Positions 27,428 to 37,103 of a DNA stretch of 64,000 nt are shown here, one piece after another. Position 1 is the first letter of the stretch. Every line of letters starts with the position of its first letter. Source of the stretch: Shewanella marinintestina (GTDB lineage Bacteria; Pseudomonadota; Gammaproteobacteria; Enterobacterales; Shewanellaceae). The notes beneath the pieces are model-generated. The model made no database searches. It worked only from the letters and a program-made list of their open reading frames with translations, and was not told the DNA's origin. The stretch is from the NCBI RefSeq assembly GCF_023283845.1, contig NZ_JAKILC010000014.1, positions 62,001-126,000 on the forward strand. Direction: 5' to 3'. The translations under genes and the position numbers were made by a program.

Positions 27428-28822
27428 TTAAAATGCGCCTGCAGCGCCGGGGAAAACAACTGGACTTGCATTGCCATTGGCACTCACACTGGCAACCCCA
27501 TATAGGTAGTTATCGATTACCATATTATTCAAGGTGAATGACTCGACCTTACCAACATAGCGGCTATGGGTCCATTCAGGCTCTGTAGTTAAGCGCCAAA
27601 AGACACGGTAACCCACTATGTCTTGCGCATCACTTGGCTGCCAACTTAATGTAGTATTAGCAGAGACTTTACCCGCTATGGTCACTTCAGTTGGCGGCGC
27701 TGGCGCCCACGCCATAGAGGCTAAACTAATCGCATTAAGGGCGGTCAGTTTGGCGTTAAAATCAAAATCGACCCCCTCAATCACATCACCATAAGCAATG
27801 CCGTTTTCTACACGGATATCCTGATGCTGCCGATCGTAATGTTCGTTGGTTTCCATAATCCGTACCGCTGGAAACCCAGCTTTATTAAACGGTAAATGGT
27901 GGCCACCACGGCCAAATCTATCTAAGCGGTATACCAACATAACATCGAGATTTGTCATGTATTGATCAGCTAACGTTTTAATCTTACGAGCGAGATTTCG
28001 CGATGCAGAATCGTTCTCGCCACCACTAAAGTAACGTTCTTTAGCTTCATCAGGTGTTTCGGCAATGCGCACTCCCTCTGAAAACACTCGCACTGAACGA
28101 TTGTCGATAACGCCATTAATTCCGGCAATATTACCTATCATGTCGTTATTAAGAACCGCTTCAACTCGCCAGTCGTTATCTTTAGCATACTGTGCTAGCG
28201 TCGCACCGCCATATAAGCCCTGCTCTTCACCAGATAACGCAGCATAAACAATGGTGCCTGCAAATTGATACTGCGATAGCACCCGCGCCGCTTCTATCGC
28301 ACCCGCAACCCCAGAAGCGTTATCATTAGCACCGGGAGAAATGGATTTAGCGTTCATCACATCAGTCACACGTGAGTCAATGTCACCACTCATCATCACC
28401 ACGCGTTTTGGGTCAAGCATGCCGCGTTGAATGGCAATAACATTAACCACTTCAGTGGGATTAGGGATACGTTTCCCCGTCACGGTATCACTTAAACTTA
28501 TCACCTCTAAACAGCCACCGCAGTCTTTAGATATTTGCTCAAATTCAGCATGGATCCAACGCCTTGCCGCGCCAATACCTTGCGTGTCAGACTCGGTTTC
28601 AGACAAAGTATGTCGCGTGCCAAAGGTCACCAGTTTAGCCACATCTTTATGCAAACGACTCGCCGAGGCCGCGTTAGCGATATCGTATAAACGCATGTCT
28701 TCCATCGAAGGAGCTGCTGAACTTGATGTTCCTTGCTTAGCAATTGCGACTGCAGGCAATAAAAGAGATAACATTGCCACGCTTGATAGCACGCGGCTGT
28801 TTATAGAGGAAGTAGGTAGCAT
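27428..28822 (-). CDS. secreted M28-family zinc peptidase with C-terminal Fn3-like domain
   Basis: A 464-residue exported protein. The ATG at 28822 gives a normal signal peptide (VLSSVAMLSLLLPAVAIA); a GTG 12 codons earlier is less likely. M28 motifs appear in order: SGDIDSRV, GANDNASGVAG (bridging Asp), SGEEQGLYGG (catalytic and ligand Glu), NNDMIGN and FGRGGHHLPFNKAG. After about residue 370 a domain of roughly 85 residues (ANTTLSWQPSDAQDIVGYRVFW) looks like fibronectin type III. It probably degrades peptides in the periplasm or outside the cell. Confidence 0.88.
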   Translation of the reverse strand: MLPTSSINSRVLSSVAMLSLLLPAVAIAKQGTSSSAAPSMEDMRLYDIANAASASRLHKDVAKLVTFGTRHTLSETESDTQGIGAARRWIHAEFEQISKDCGGCLEVISLSDTVTGKRIPNPTEVVNVIAIQRGMLDPKRVVMMSGDIDSRVTDVMNAKSISPGANDNASGVAGAIEAARVLSQYQFAGTIVYAALSGEEQGLYGGATLAQYAKDNDWRVEAVLNNDMIGNIAGINGVIDNRSVRVFSEGVRIAETPDEAKERYFSGGENDSASRNLARKIKTLADQYMTNLDVMLVYRLDRFGRGGHHLPFNKAGFPAVRIMETNEHYDRQHQDIRVENGIAYGDVIEGVDFDFNAKLTALNAISLASMAWAPAPPTEVTIAGKVSANTTLSWQPSDAQDIVGYRVFWRLTTEPEWTHSRYVGKVESFTLNNMVIDNYLYGVASVSANGNASPVVFPGAAGAF

Positions 28823-28941
28823 AATAGGTGCATTCTTTGTTGTTATTTTAAACAACACAGTAGCAAAATCCTGCAGCTAAACCAGAGCCAAGCAGTAAAG
28901 AATTGTTAATAGGTATGTCTGCTAGCTATCACGATATGTCG

Positions 28942-29820
28942 CTAGTGCAACACCGAATGCAACTCATCAAACAACCAATGCATTACCGGGCCTATTTGTT
29001 TATCGCGGCGATTGACTACGCCCATTTCCACCAGCAATGGTTCAGTTATATATTCAGTTGAAAGCTCGCTAAGATCTTCAATATACCAGTCTGATTTAGC
29101 TACATGCTCAGGCACCAACGCCCAGCCGACGCCCTGCAATACCAGAGCAACTATGTAATAGTAGCTATCGATATACCAATAATTTGCCGACAAAGGCGGG
29201 GTTTGCGATTGCCCAGTAATATCGCAAATAGCTAGCTGCCGATATTGCATGAGTTGTTCTAATGTCGGCGCGGGGCTGGCTGCTAGCGGGTGAGATGGCG
29301 CAACCACTAAGCTCTGTTTAAACTGGCCTATCGACATAAAGTCGAGTGAATCAGGTAGCATGGTCGACGAGTGAAACATAATGCCGATATCAGCACGTTT
29401 TGCATCAACCCATGCAGCGATGTCCTCTTGCGATCCATTAATAATCGTCAATTTAAGCAGTGGGAATTGCGTCGATATTCGCTGAAATAAAGCTTCAAAA
29501 GCGGTCACAGGAACGGCTTCATCCATAGCAACCGTTAGGGTGATTTCCTCACCAGATGTCACCGTCATTGCGCGGGCATTTAAGCGTTGGCATTGAGCGA
29601 GTACTGACTGCGCTTCAATATACATCTCTTCACCAAGTGTCGTAAGCAGTGGCAGTCTAGCGCTGCGGTCAAATAACTCAAAGCCTAACCCCGCCTCTAA
29701 GTTACTAATTGCCGTACTAATACGCGACTGCGCTTTGCCCATTTTGCGCGCGGCAGCGGAAAATGAGCCGAGCTTTACCGAGTTTACAAATGCATTAAGC
29801 TCATCAATCGTCCAGTTCAT
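28942..29820 (-). CDS. LysR-family transcriptional regulator
   Basis: A 292-residue regulator. The N-terminal HTH (LGSFSAAARKMGKAQSRIST, then AISNLEAGLGFELFDRSARL) is typical LysR, followed by an effector-binding domain with two lobes. It diverges from a MATE efflux gene with only 99 bases between the starts, so it probably controls that gene and itself. The effector is unknown. Confidence 0.92.
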   Translation of the reverse strand: MNWTIDELNAFVNSVKLGSFSAAARKMGKAQSRISTAISNLEAGLGFELFDRSARLPLLTTLGEEMYIEAQSVLAQCQRLNARAMTVTSGEEITLTVAMDEAVPVTAFEALFQRISTQFPLLKLTIINGSQEDIAAWVDAKRADIGIMFHSSTMLPDSLDFMSIGQFKQSLVVAPSHPLAASPAPTLEQLMQYRQLAICDITGQSQTPPLSANYWYIDSYYYIVALVLQGVGWALVPEHVAKSDWYIEDLSELSTEYITEPLLVEMGVVNRRDKQIGPVMHWLFDELHSVLH

Positions 29821-29919
29821 CGCCTACTCACCTATACCAAAAACAGATAGTAACTAACTTTATTCAATCTCAAATACAGAGTAACTTGCCGAGCTTTATT
29901 GTTCAATATTGATATTCCC

Positions 29920-31299
29920 ATGTTAGAAGCAAGCATCGAAAACACCCAAGCTCAGTCCATTAGCCGCACATTTTGGCGTTACACCTTGCCAGCGATTGCC
30001 GCCATGCTAGTTAACGGTTTATACCAAATCGTTGACGGTATTTTTATTGGCCATTACATAGGTTTTGAAGGACTAGCGGCTATCAATATGGCTTGGCCAG
30101 TGATCTACTTTATGGTGGGTTTTGGCATCATGGTGGGCATGGGTAGCGGTAGCTTACTGTCGATTCAACGCGGTAAGGGTGACACGCGCGCAGCACCAAC
30201 TATTTTGACTAGCAGCTTAATACTTATGCTTGGTTTAGCTGCCATATCGACTACAATTTTAGCCGTCTTTAGCGATTTCTTCCTTGAAGCTCAAGGCGGT
30301 GCTGGCAATACCTTAGTCATGGCGCAGGAATATATTGGCGTATTCACTTGGGGCGCAGTGATTACGGTTATCGCCTCAGCCTTGCCACTACTCATCCGTA
30401 ATGATGAAAGCCCTAACTTCGCCACCGGCTTAATGGTGTTAGGTGCGTTTATCAATATCGCTCTCGACTATCTATTGATAGGCGTATTCGACTTTGGTTT
30501 ATTGGGCGCATCAATAGCGACCATTAGTGCCCAAGTCGTAGTTTGTATTTTAGGCCTGATCTATTTTTGCTCAGCCAAAAGCAGCATTAACTGGTCGAGC
30601 ACATTTAGCTGGTTTAACGCTCCCTTTGCCAAGCAAATCGTACTATTAGGATCTTCAAGCCTATTTATGTACTTGTACACTAGCTTTGTATTCGCGCTGC
30701 ATAACCGCTTATTCACTGAATATGGCACGCCACTGACAGTTGGTGCTTTTGCCATTGTTGGTTACTTGATGGTGTTGTATTACTTAGTGGCAGAAGGTAT
30801 CGCTGAGGGTATGCAGCCGCCCGTGAGTTATTACTACGGTGCCGAGCAGCATGAAAATATTAACAAGATGCTTAAGCTATCTGTAAAGGTAACCTTAATT
30901 GCCGGTACCAGCTGGGTATTGCTGCTAAACCTGTTACCAGAAACCATGGTTGGGCTATTTAACAATAATGACCCTTTGCTTATAGCCACTGCGATTGATG
31001 GCATAAAGATGCACCTATTTGCTATGCCGCTAGATGGTTTTATCGCACTTTCGTCCATCTACTTTATGGCAACCAACCAAGGGGTGAAAGCACTGGTTAT
31101 TGCCTGTGGCAATATGCTAATCCAGCTTCCATTTCTAATGATATTACCTAAGTTTTTAGGGGTAAATGGCGTGTGGATGGCGATGCCTTTATCTAACATC
31201 GCTTTATGTTTAATTGTAGTGCCAATGGTGTGGTTAGATATCCGTTCTCGCGCTAAGCAAGCGCATACCTTGCCGCTAAACCAAGTCGCAGTAGCGTAA
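29920..31299 (+). CDS. MATE-family efflux transporter
   Basis: A 459-residue, 12-helix transporter of the MATE family (NorM/DinF-like), a cation-coupled exporter. ALPAIAAMLVNGLYQIVDGI-like TLPAIAAMLVNGLYQIVDG, GIMVGMGSGSLLSIQRG and the repeat half AEGIAEGMQPPVSYYYGA are characteristic. The ATG at 29920 is chosen over an upstream TTG at 29899. Divergence from a LysR gene suggests inducible efflux. Confidence 0.9.
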   Translation: MLEASIENTQAQSISRTFWRYTLPAIAAMLVNGLYQIVDGIFIGHYIGFEGLAAINMAWPVIYFMVGFGIMVGMGSGSLLSIQRGKGDTRAAPTILTSSLILMLGLAAISTTILAVFSDFFLEAQGGAGNTLVMAQEYIGVFTWGAVITVIASALPLLIRNDESPNFATGLMVLGAFINIALDYLLIGVFDFGLLGASIATISAQVVVCILGLIYFCSAKSSINWSSTFSWFNAPFAKQIVLLGSSSLFMYLYTSFVFALHNRLFTEYGTPLTVGAFAIVGYLMVLYYLVAEGIAEGMQPPVSYYYGAEQHENINKMLKLSVKVTLIAGTSWVLLLNLLPETMVGLFNNNDPLLIATAIDGIKMHLFAMPLDGFIALSSIYFMATNQGVKALVIACGNMLIQLPFLMILPKFLGVNGVWMAMPLSNIALCLIVVPMVWLDIRSRAKQAHTLPLNQVAVA

Positions 31300-31301
31300 C
31301 A

Positions 31302-32012
31302 CTAGGCACTTCGATAACGTTTAAGCAGTATTTGCACTCGCTCTACATATGCTTGAGTTTCTGGGTAGGGTGGTATGCCTTTATACTGCTCAACCCTAGA
31401 GGCTCCAGCGTTGTATGCTGCGCAAGCTAAAGCAATATCGCCATCAAATCTATCCAGTAAGTTGGCTAAATAACGGCTACCAGCAAGGATATTCTCCGCT
31501 GGATGAAAGGCATCATTTACGCCGAGCTCTTTAGCCGTTTCAGGCATTAACTGCATCAAGCCTTGTGCACCAACTTTTGATAAAGCTGCGGGCTTAAAGG
31601 CCGATTCTGCGTGGATAACGGCACGAATTAATGCCGGATCAAGTTGATACCGTTTGGCCGCAATGGCAATCTGCTGCTGATAAAGAGTGGTAAATAACGG
31701 TATAGAGAACCAATTTACATTGGATTTTGGCGAGCAAGCATAGCAATCGAACAACAATACTTGATAATGACCTTCCTCTGGCGCTCTATCAGAAAAAGCC
31801 AACCCGCCGTCTGCAGTGCGATAGTGGTAAACTTTATCGCCTTGCTTAGTTTCTTGACTCACATTAGCACTTACCGCTGCTTTACTTGATTCAGACGCTT
31901 TACCTAAAACGCTTTTATCTGAAGGCTTAGCAACAAAGTGCGGTTTACTAACCTCAGCGATGACATTTGCCGATAACAATAGTAATCCAACCAAGTATCC
32001 TTGTTTAATCAT
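31302..32012 (-). CDS. lytic transglycosylase with SLT domain
   Basis: A 236-residue exported protein: signal peptide (LVGLLLLSANVIA), a DUF4124-like segment (VYHYRTADGGLAFSDRAP), then an SLT domain from about residue 115. The catalytic Glu is in AVIHAESAFKP; SKVGAQGLMQLMPETAKELG and AYNAGASRVEQY are the other signatures. It cleaves peptidoglycan glycan strands. It overlaps the upstream DUF3137 gene by 4 bases, as last gene of a lemA operon. Confidence 0.92.
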   Translation of the reverse strand: MIKQGYLVGLLLLSANVIAEVSKPHFVAKPSDKSVLGKASESSKAAVSANVSQETKQGDKVYHYRTADGGLAFSDRAPEEGHYQVLLFDCYACSPKSNVNWFSIPLFTTLYQQQIAIAAKRYQLDPALIRAVIHAESAFKPAALSKVGAQGLMQLMPETAKELGVNDAFHPAENILAGSRYLANLLDRFDGDIALACAAYNAGASRVEQYKGIPPYPETQAYVERVQILLKRYRSA

Positions 32013-33031
32013 AAACCTGTCGCCCGTTCCAATTGCAACACATCAACTATAGCGAATAACTGCTTCATCTCTTTATTAATCTGACTAAATTCGTATTGAA
32101 ATGTCGCGGGCTTAAATATAGAGGCCATCTCAAAACGATCATCCTTACTCCCCAACATAATCAGTAGCTGATTACGGTAAAAAGCGCATTGAATTTTATT
32201 GTCAAAACTAGCCGATAGTGCCTGCAAACGCTGCATAAAACTCACAGTAAGCAGATAGCGCGCCTCAATTTGATCAGTAGAAAACACATCAAATTGCTTT
32301 TCAAAAACCGGATCTTCTAGCCTAACTCGCTCCAAGCCTTTAAATGAATCCGATAGGAAATTAACTAAACCACCACGGGTTTTAACCACCACAGTGTGTC
32401 CCCGAAAATCTTTATGACTACTGAGCTCTATCATGACGCCTTTAAATACACTCACCGTATCGGTGGATTTATCACGCCTAATTTGTTTAGTCAGGTGTAA
32501 TTCATTTAAGGCTATCTCAACTCCGTTATAGGTACCTTGTACATAGTCAAAAAAGTTCGCGTCTTCATAATAGGGTAATAACTTTGAAGCCTTTAGCGCA
32601 GACAGGCTCATTTTATGATCGACGCTGAAAATAAAGTCTTGACCGAAGTACTTAAAAATCAGTGGGTAAATCTTGAGTTTTACGTCTTTTTTATAATGTT
32701 TTATTGGGTTGTAGAGCCACCATACAAGCGGTAAAGCCAATACAACGAGGCCGATAAAATAAACCATCAATGGCTCAGATAAGTGCATATATGGCATAAA
32801 CATAAACGCCAAAATAACAATACCAAGGTAGATAGCAGCGCAAAGGTACAAACGCTGACGACAAGCCTTTAAACTCGCGACACGAGCATTTTCAAACTTA
32901 CTGGTCAGCGGCTCTAAATGCTGCTGATAATATTGTTTGAATTGCGCAATTTCAGCAGGGTCAGCCACTAGATTATTACTATTACGAATAGCCCTAATTG
33001 GCGCACCGAACACAAAGGAAAGCAGATGCAT
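32009..33031 (-). CDS. DUF3137 membrane protein
   Basis: A 340-residue protein with two membrane helices at about 60-80 and 88-110 (LYLCAAIYLGIVILAFMFM) and a large cytoplasmic part. Its pattern and its place after lemA match the DUF3137 family, which has no established function. It is translationally coupled to the lytic transglycosylase, so a link with envelope turnover is reasonable inference. Confidence 0.8.
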   Translation of the reverse strand: MHLLSFVFGAPIRAIRNSNNLVADPAEIAQFKQYYQQHLEPLTSKFENARVASLKACRQRLYLCAAIYLGIVILAFMFMPYMHLSEPLMVYFIGLVVLALPLVWWLYNPIKHYKKDVKLKIYPLIFKYFGQDFIFSVDHKMSLSALKASKLLPYYEDANFFDYVQGTYNGVEIALNELHLTKQIRRDKSTDTVSVFKGVMIELSSHKDFRGHTVVVKTRGGLVNFLSDSFKGLERVRLEDPVFEKQFDVFSTDQIEARYLLTVSFMQRLQALSASFDNKIQCAFYRNQLLIMLGSKDDRFEMASIFKPATFQYEFSQINKEMKQLFAIVDVLQLERATGL

Positions 33032-33104
33032 AATGTCTATAACCCCTAAGAATTAACACCTTCAAACGGCCAAAAATTAAATAAGTGTTAACGATTATTA
33101 ATCA

Positions 33105-33674
33105 TTACTTTAGGAAGTCAGCCGCATCTACAGGGGCTTTTGCTGCTTCATCAGCCTCATAGAAAGGCATCACTTTTACATTAGCCATCTTAGCAATAAT
33201 CGAACCAGGGAAAATTTCTACCGCAGTATTAAGTTCAGATACAGCGGAGTTATAAAAGCGTCGAGCTGCAGATAATTGCGCTTCAACTTCATTGTAAGTC
33301 TGCATTGCTTGCAGCATGGTATTGTCAGATTTGAGTTCGGGATAATTTTCTACCGACACCATCAGCTGTGACACCTTTTGGTTGAGCTTTTCAGAAACCT
33401 CAAGATGATTTTTTACCGAACGGGGATCGCTTTCATTATATCCCTTGGTAGCAAGGGCTCTTAACTCAGTGATTTCTGTCAGTAAGGACTTTTCATGGTC
33501 CATATACTTTTGAGCAATTTTAAGAATATTAGGCACTAAGTTGGAGCGCTTTTTTAGCTGTACATCAATGCCCGATAGAGCCTCACGCCCCGTATTGCGC
33601 TTTTTAATTAAACTCACATACCACAGGTAACCGATAATCACGGCAAGGCCTAAGCCTAATAATATCCCTTCCAT
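33105..33674 (-). CDS. lemA: LemA family protein
   Basis: A 189-residue LemA protein: an N-terminal membrane helix (GILLGLGLAVIIGYLWYVSL) and then a helical coiled-coil domain. RSNLVPNILKIAQKYMDHEK, ENYPELKSDNTMLQAMQ and EVEAQLSAARRFYNSAVSEL are hallmark segments. Its function is poorly defined. It heads the operon with DUF3137 and the transglycosylase. Confidence 0.95.
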   Translation of the reverse strand: MEGILLGLGLAVIIGYLWYVSLIKKRNTGREALSGIDVQLKKRSNLVPNILKIAQKYMDHEKSLLTEITELRALATKGYNESDPRSVKNHLEVSEKLNQKVSQLMVSVENYPELKSDNTMLQAMQTYNEVEAQLSAARRFYNSAVSELNTAVEIFPGSIIAKMANVKVMPFYEADEAAKAPVDAADFLK

Positions 33675-34247
33675 TTGTACTTCCTGTCTGTTCTTTTTTT
33701 ATTTATATAGTTTGGAGCGAATCCATGGTTGTAGGATTGAAACTGTCAAATACCTTCTACTTGCCGCCAATACTGTTACTGATTTAAGCCATGAAATCCA
33801 GTATCTAACGTATCAGCCAACCTGACTTTTAGCGGTATTTTTTAACCTGGTAAACACAAAACTCATTTAAATAGCCTAGAAAAATGCAGGGAGAAGTCAG
33901 ACTTTTCTGACTTTAGCCATTGATTTAACCTAAGCAATTGAAAGTCAACCAAGGTGTACACCATTTGCACTGGTGGTTTAATAAAAACGTTAAAAATCAA
34001 CGACGAAACATCATCACCAAGTAGTGCTTTTTTATACAACTAAATAGTTATCTCTTCGATTTTCTCACTTTATCCTACTAAATACACAAACTAATTGGCA
34101 CTTTTATTTAACTTTATTACTACTTCTTTGTTTGCATCTATTTGCTACCCAAGCTCGCTTCCAAAAAAACATCACAATCATTTTATCTTGCTAAGTTGTT
34201 GATACTTTATTCAGTGTTAGTACAGCTTGCCTTAGCTATATTAATCA
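33675..34247. other. long intergenic stretch with hairpin and sRNA promoter
   Basis: No gene is visible. AAGTCAGA at 33894-33901 pairs perfectly with 33906-33913. GGTGTACACC and a CACCA/TGGTG stem lie near 33950-33995. The end carries the promoter of the first small RNA: TATATT at 34237-34242, in a block conserved at the second copy (TACAGCT, then TAGCTATA). Confidence 0.5.
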
Positions 34248-34313
34248 CATCCCCAACGGACATGTAATTCATATATCCCCTTTGGACTCATTCAAAAATG
34301 AGTCCTTTTTTTT
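34248..34313 (+). ncRNA. candidate small RNA, copy 1
   Basis: An orphan intrinsic terminator (GGACTCATT 34284-34292, AATGAGTCC 34297-34305, eight Ts to 34313) follows a promoter-like block with no reading frame between them. The unit is repeated 207 bases downstream with the same conserved boxes: TACAGCT, TAGCTATA, CCCAACGGA and TTTGGACTCATTCAA. The 5' end, inferred from the -10 box, gives about 65 nt. I do not recognise it as a named family. Confidence 0.65.
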
Positions 34314-34377
34314 GCCTAAAAAACAATAAACCAGATAGAAAAACAAAAGGCTCAAGCTGTATTTATTTATAAAGATA

Positions 34378-34405
34378 AGCAAGATTAACAAGGGTTAATC
34401 TTGCT
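34378..34405. promoter_or_regulatory. 12-bp perfect inverted repeat between the two sRNA copies
   Basis: AGCAAGATTAAC (34378-34389) is exactly complementary to 34394-34405 with an AAGG loop, 39 bases upstream of the second copy's -10 box. No T-run follows, so an operator is more likely than a terminator. ATCTTGCT also appears upstream of copy 1. Confidence 0.5.
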
Positions 34406-34454
34406 CATTTCGTCCATTCAGCTTTGATACAGCTAACCCTAGCTATAGTAATTC

Positions 34455-34516
34455 CACTCCCAACGGAAACAGCGAATCATCCCTTTTGGACTCATTCAAT
34501 ATGAGTCCTTTTTTTT
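34455..34516 (+). ncRNA. candidate small RNA, copy 2
   Basis: Paralogue of the copy at 34248. TATAGT at 34444-34449 is the -10 candidate. CCCAACGGA lies at 34459-34467. GGACTCAT (34488-34495) pairs with ATGAGTCC (34501-34508), followed by eight Ts. The middle segment differs between copies while promoter and terminator are conserved, as in sibling sRNAs. Orientation follows from the T-run. Confidence 0.65.
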
Positions 34517-34754
34517 AGCCAAAAATTATCTCCGCTCACTAAGAAAAAAAGCCACAAAGTAGCAGTAAAACCGTACCTATTCAGGTAATGCCAACCCATA
34601 GTAAAAACCATAAAACCAACCGATTTAAGGTTTAATTAATTATATCTCGCCATCATGCCACATTGGCTTAACAAGAAGTCCTTATTAGTAGCTACTCTTG
34701 CCGCACATAAGTAGAATAAAAATAACAAAATAATAATTATTAAAGGAAGACCCT

Positions 34755-36374
34755 ATGAGCTCCAATAATGGCGACAGCCTGCCTTTGCCAGGTGATGTCC
34801 CTTCCGATCCTAATAATCAGCCGAGTGGTTGGTTTGTCCGCTTCCTTAATGTCGTTGAACGCCTAGGTAACTTGCTGCCTCACCCTATTACTCTTTTTGC
34901 CATGTTCTGCGCTGCAGTTGTAGTGATTAGCGGAATCGCTGGTTACTTTGAATTAACCGTTGTCGATCCACGCCCAGAAGGTGCATCAGGTCGCAGTGCC
35001 GATGGCTTAATTCATGTAGTCAGCTTAATGAATGCCGAAGGCCTTAGAATGATAGTCTCCAATTTGGTGACTAACTTTACCGGCTTTACCCCTCTTGGAA
35101 CCGTGCTTGTAGCCTTATTGGGTGTAGGTATTGCCGACCGTTCAGGCTTATTATCTGCCGCCATGCGTTTGCTGGTAATGGGCGCATCTAAGCGCTTGGT
35201 AACACTCACCTTAGTGTTTGCCGGTATCGTATCAAACACCGCATCTGAACTTGGTTATGTGGTATTGATTCCAATGGCAGCGATGATCTTTCACTCCTTA
35301 GGTCGTCACCCTCTAGCGGGTCTTGCAGCCGCATTCGCCGGTGTATCGGGTGGTTACAGCGCCAACTTATTGCTTGGCACAGTGGATCCTCTGCTTTCAG
35401 GGATCACCGAAGCAGCAGCGCAAATGATCGATCCAGACTACCTAGTTGGCCCTGAAGTAAACTGGTACTTTATGTTTGTCTCAACCTTCTTAATCACCTT
35501 CTTAGGTGCATTCGTTACCGAGAAAATTGTTGAGCCCAAACTAGGTAAATACGATGCTAGCGAAGCAGCGATTGACCTTAGCGAACAGAAGATGGATACA
35601 GTAAGTGCCCTTGAGAAAAAGGGCCTTAAAATCGCCGGTTTAACTGTACTTGTGATGTCAGCAATTCTGGCGCTAACCATTATTCCAGAAGGTGCACCAC
35701 TTCGAAATCAAGAAACCGGTTTAGTTGCCGGCTCGCCTTTCCTTAAAGGAATTGTAGCGTTTATTTTTGTGTGTTTTGCCATTCCAGGCTTAGTCTATGG
35801 CCGTGTTGTAGGCAGTATGAAGCGCGATATTGATGTCATTAATGCTATGTCTAGCAGTATGAGTAGCATGGGCATGTATATCGTTTTAGTGTTCTTTGCG
35901 TCGCAGTTTGTGGCTTTCTTTAAGTGGACTAACTTAGGTGCTGTGTTGGCTGTATCTGGCGCAGACGCACTAAATGCTGTTGGCCTTACAGGCCCACTGG
36001 TATTCGTGTTGTTTATTATGATGTGTGGCTTTATCAACTTAATGCTAGGTAGTGCTTCAGCCCAGTGGGCAGTAACCGCACCTATCTTCGTGCCTATGTT
36101 GATGCTAGTGGGTTACGCGCCGGAAACGATTCAGGCTGCTTACCGAATTGGTGACTCAGTAACCAACCTCATCACTCCGATGATGAGTTACTTTGGATTA
36201 ATTTTGGCCGTTGCTTCGCAGTACAAAAAGAACCTAGGTATTGGTACGCTAGTTGCCACCATGCTGCCTTATTCAATCGTATTCTTTATCGGTTGGACCT
36301 GCTTCTTCTTTATCTGGGTATTCGTGATTGGCCTACCAGTTGGCCCAGGTGCAGCGACTTATTACACGCCTTAA
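34755..36374 (+). CDS. AbgT-family transporter
   Basis: A 539-residue membrane protein of the AbgT/MtrF family, known for p-aminobenzoyl-glutamate uptake and for sulphonamide efflux. FLNVVERLGNLLPHPITLFA, VLVALLGVGIADRSGLLSA, SNTASELGYVVLIPM, AAFAGVSGGYSANLLLGTVD and MLGSASAQWAVTAPIFVPM are family signatures. AAGGAAG precedes the ATG. It stands alone after two small-RNA candidates and has its own terminator. The substrate cannot be told from sequence. Confidence 0.92.
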   Translation: MSSNNGDSLPLPGDVPSDPNNQPSGWFVRFLNVVERLGNLLPHPITLFAMFCAAVVVISGIAGYFELTVVDPRPEGASGRSADGLIHVVSLMNAEGLRMIVSNLVTNFTGFTPLGTVLVALLGVGIADRSGLLSAAMRLLVMGASKRLVTLTLVFAGIVSNTASELGYVVLIPMAAMIFHSLGRHPLAGLAAAFAGVSGGYSANLLLGTVDPLLSGITEAAAQMIDPDYLVGPEVNWYFMFVSTFLITFLGAFVTEKIVEPKLGKYDASEAAIDLSEQKMDTVSALEKKGLKIAGLTVLVMSAILALTIIPEGAPLRNQETGLVAGSPFLKGIVAFIFVCFAIPGLVYGRVVGSMKRDIDVINAMSSSMSSMGMYIVLVFFASQFVAFFKWTNLGAVLAVSGADALNAVGLTGPLVFVLFIMMCGFINLMLGSASAQWAVTAPIFVPMLMLVGYAPETIQAAYRIGDSVTNLITPMMSYFGLILAVASQYKKNLGIGTLVATMLPYSIVFFIGWTCFFFIWVFVIGLPVGPGAATYYTP

Positions 36375-36398
36375 AGGTTGAGCTTTATTGCAATAGAA

Positions 36399-36432
36399 AA
36401 AAGGCTTAGCAATTTATTTGCTAAGCCTTTTT
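36399..36432 (+). terminator. intrinsic terminator of the AbgT-family gene
   Basis: AAGGCTTAGCAA (36401-36412) pairs perfectly with TTGCTAAGCCTT (36418-36429), flanked by A-run and T-run. Confidence 0.9.
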
Positions 36433-36545
36433 AGTCTTATCTCACACTCGCTCTAGGAGTTAGCGACTATAATTAGCAAAATCCACACCGAACAAGGTCG
36501 TATTAACCGCCTTGTTACTATTGTCTGTAGAGCTAACCCTCGCTT

Positions 36546-37103
36546 ATGAAACTATTTATCGCTTCTGATTTACACGGAAGTTTGCCAGCAACCCAAGCTA
36601 TGTTAGCTCGCTTTGAAGCATCCAGTGCTGACCACCTTATTCTGTTAGGTGACTTACTTAATCATGGACCGCGTAACACCATTCCTGACGGTTATAATCC
36701 AGTTGCGACAGCAGAAGCGTTAAATGCCTACAGCGCTAAAATCATTGCCGTACGTGGCAACTGCGATAGCGAAGTCGACCAAGCATTACTGCAGTTTCCC
36801 ATCACTGCTAGCTACGCTCATGTGCTGCTACCACAAATGCGTTTATTCTTAACCCATGGCCATATTTATAACCCAGATAACCTACCACCACTGCAAAGCG
36901 GTGACGCCTTACTTTATGGTCATAGCCATATTCCTGTTGCTGAGTATCGCGATGATATTTTGTTATTCAATCCAGGTTCAACCACTATTCCGCGCAATAA
37001 TGGCCTTGCTGCATACGGCTTAATAACAGCAACAGAATGTCAGGTACGCACATTAGACAACGACGATCTATTACTAAGCTGTCCGATACGTCTTAAAAGA
37101 TAG
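36546..37103 (+). CDS. yfcE: YfcE-like metallophosphodiesterase
   Basis: A 185-residue calcineurin-like phosphodiesterase, the size of E. coli YfcE (184 aa). Metal-binding motifs appear in order: ASDLHGS, LLGDLLNHGPR, RGNCDSEVD, LTHGH and YGHSH, then FNPGSTTIPR. E. coli YfcE hydrolyses artificial phosphodiesters; the natural substrate is unknown. The last codons and the stop TAG lie inside the terminal repeat of an intergenic element, so the present C-terminus LKR was probably donated by that element. Confidence 0.93.
   Translation: MKLFIASDLHGSLPATQAMLARFEASSADHLILLGDLLNHGPRNTIPDGYNPVATAEALNAYSAKIIAVRGNCDSEVDQALLQFPITASYAHVLLPQMRLFLTHGHIYNPDNLPPLQSGDALLYGHSHIPVAEYRDDILLFNPGSTTIPRNNGLAAYGLITATECQVRTLDNDDLLLSCPIRLKR

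Noticed and set aside
34248..34516. Naming the tandem sRNAs as Qrr, RyhB or Spot 42
   Set aside because: The conserved boxes do not match what I recall of those families.
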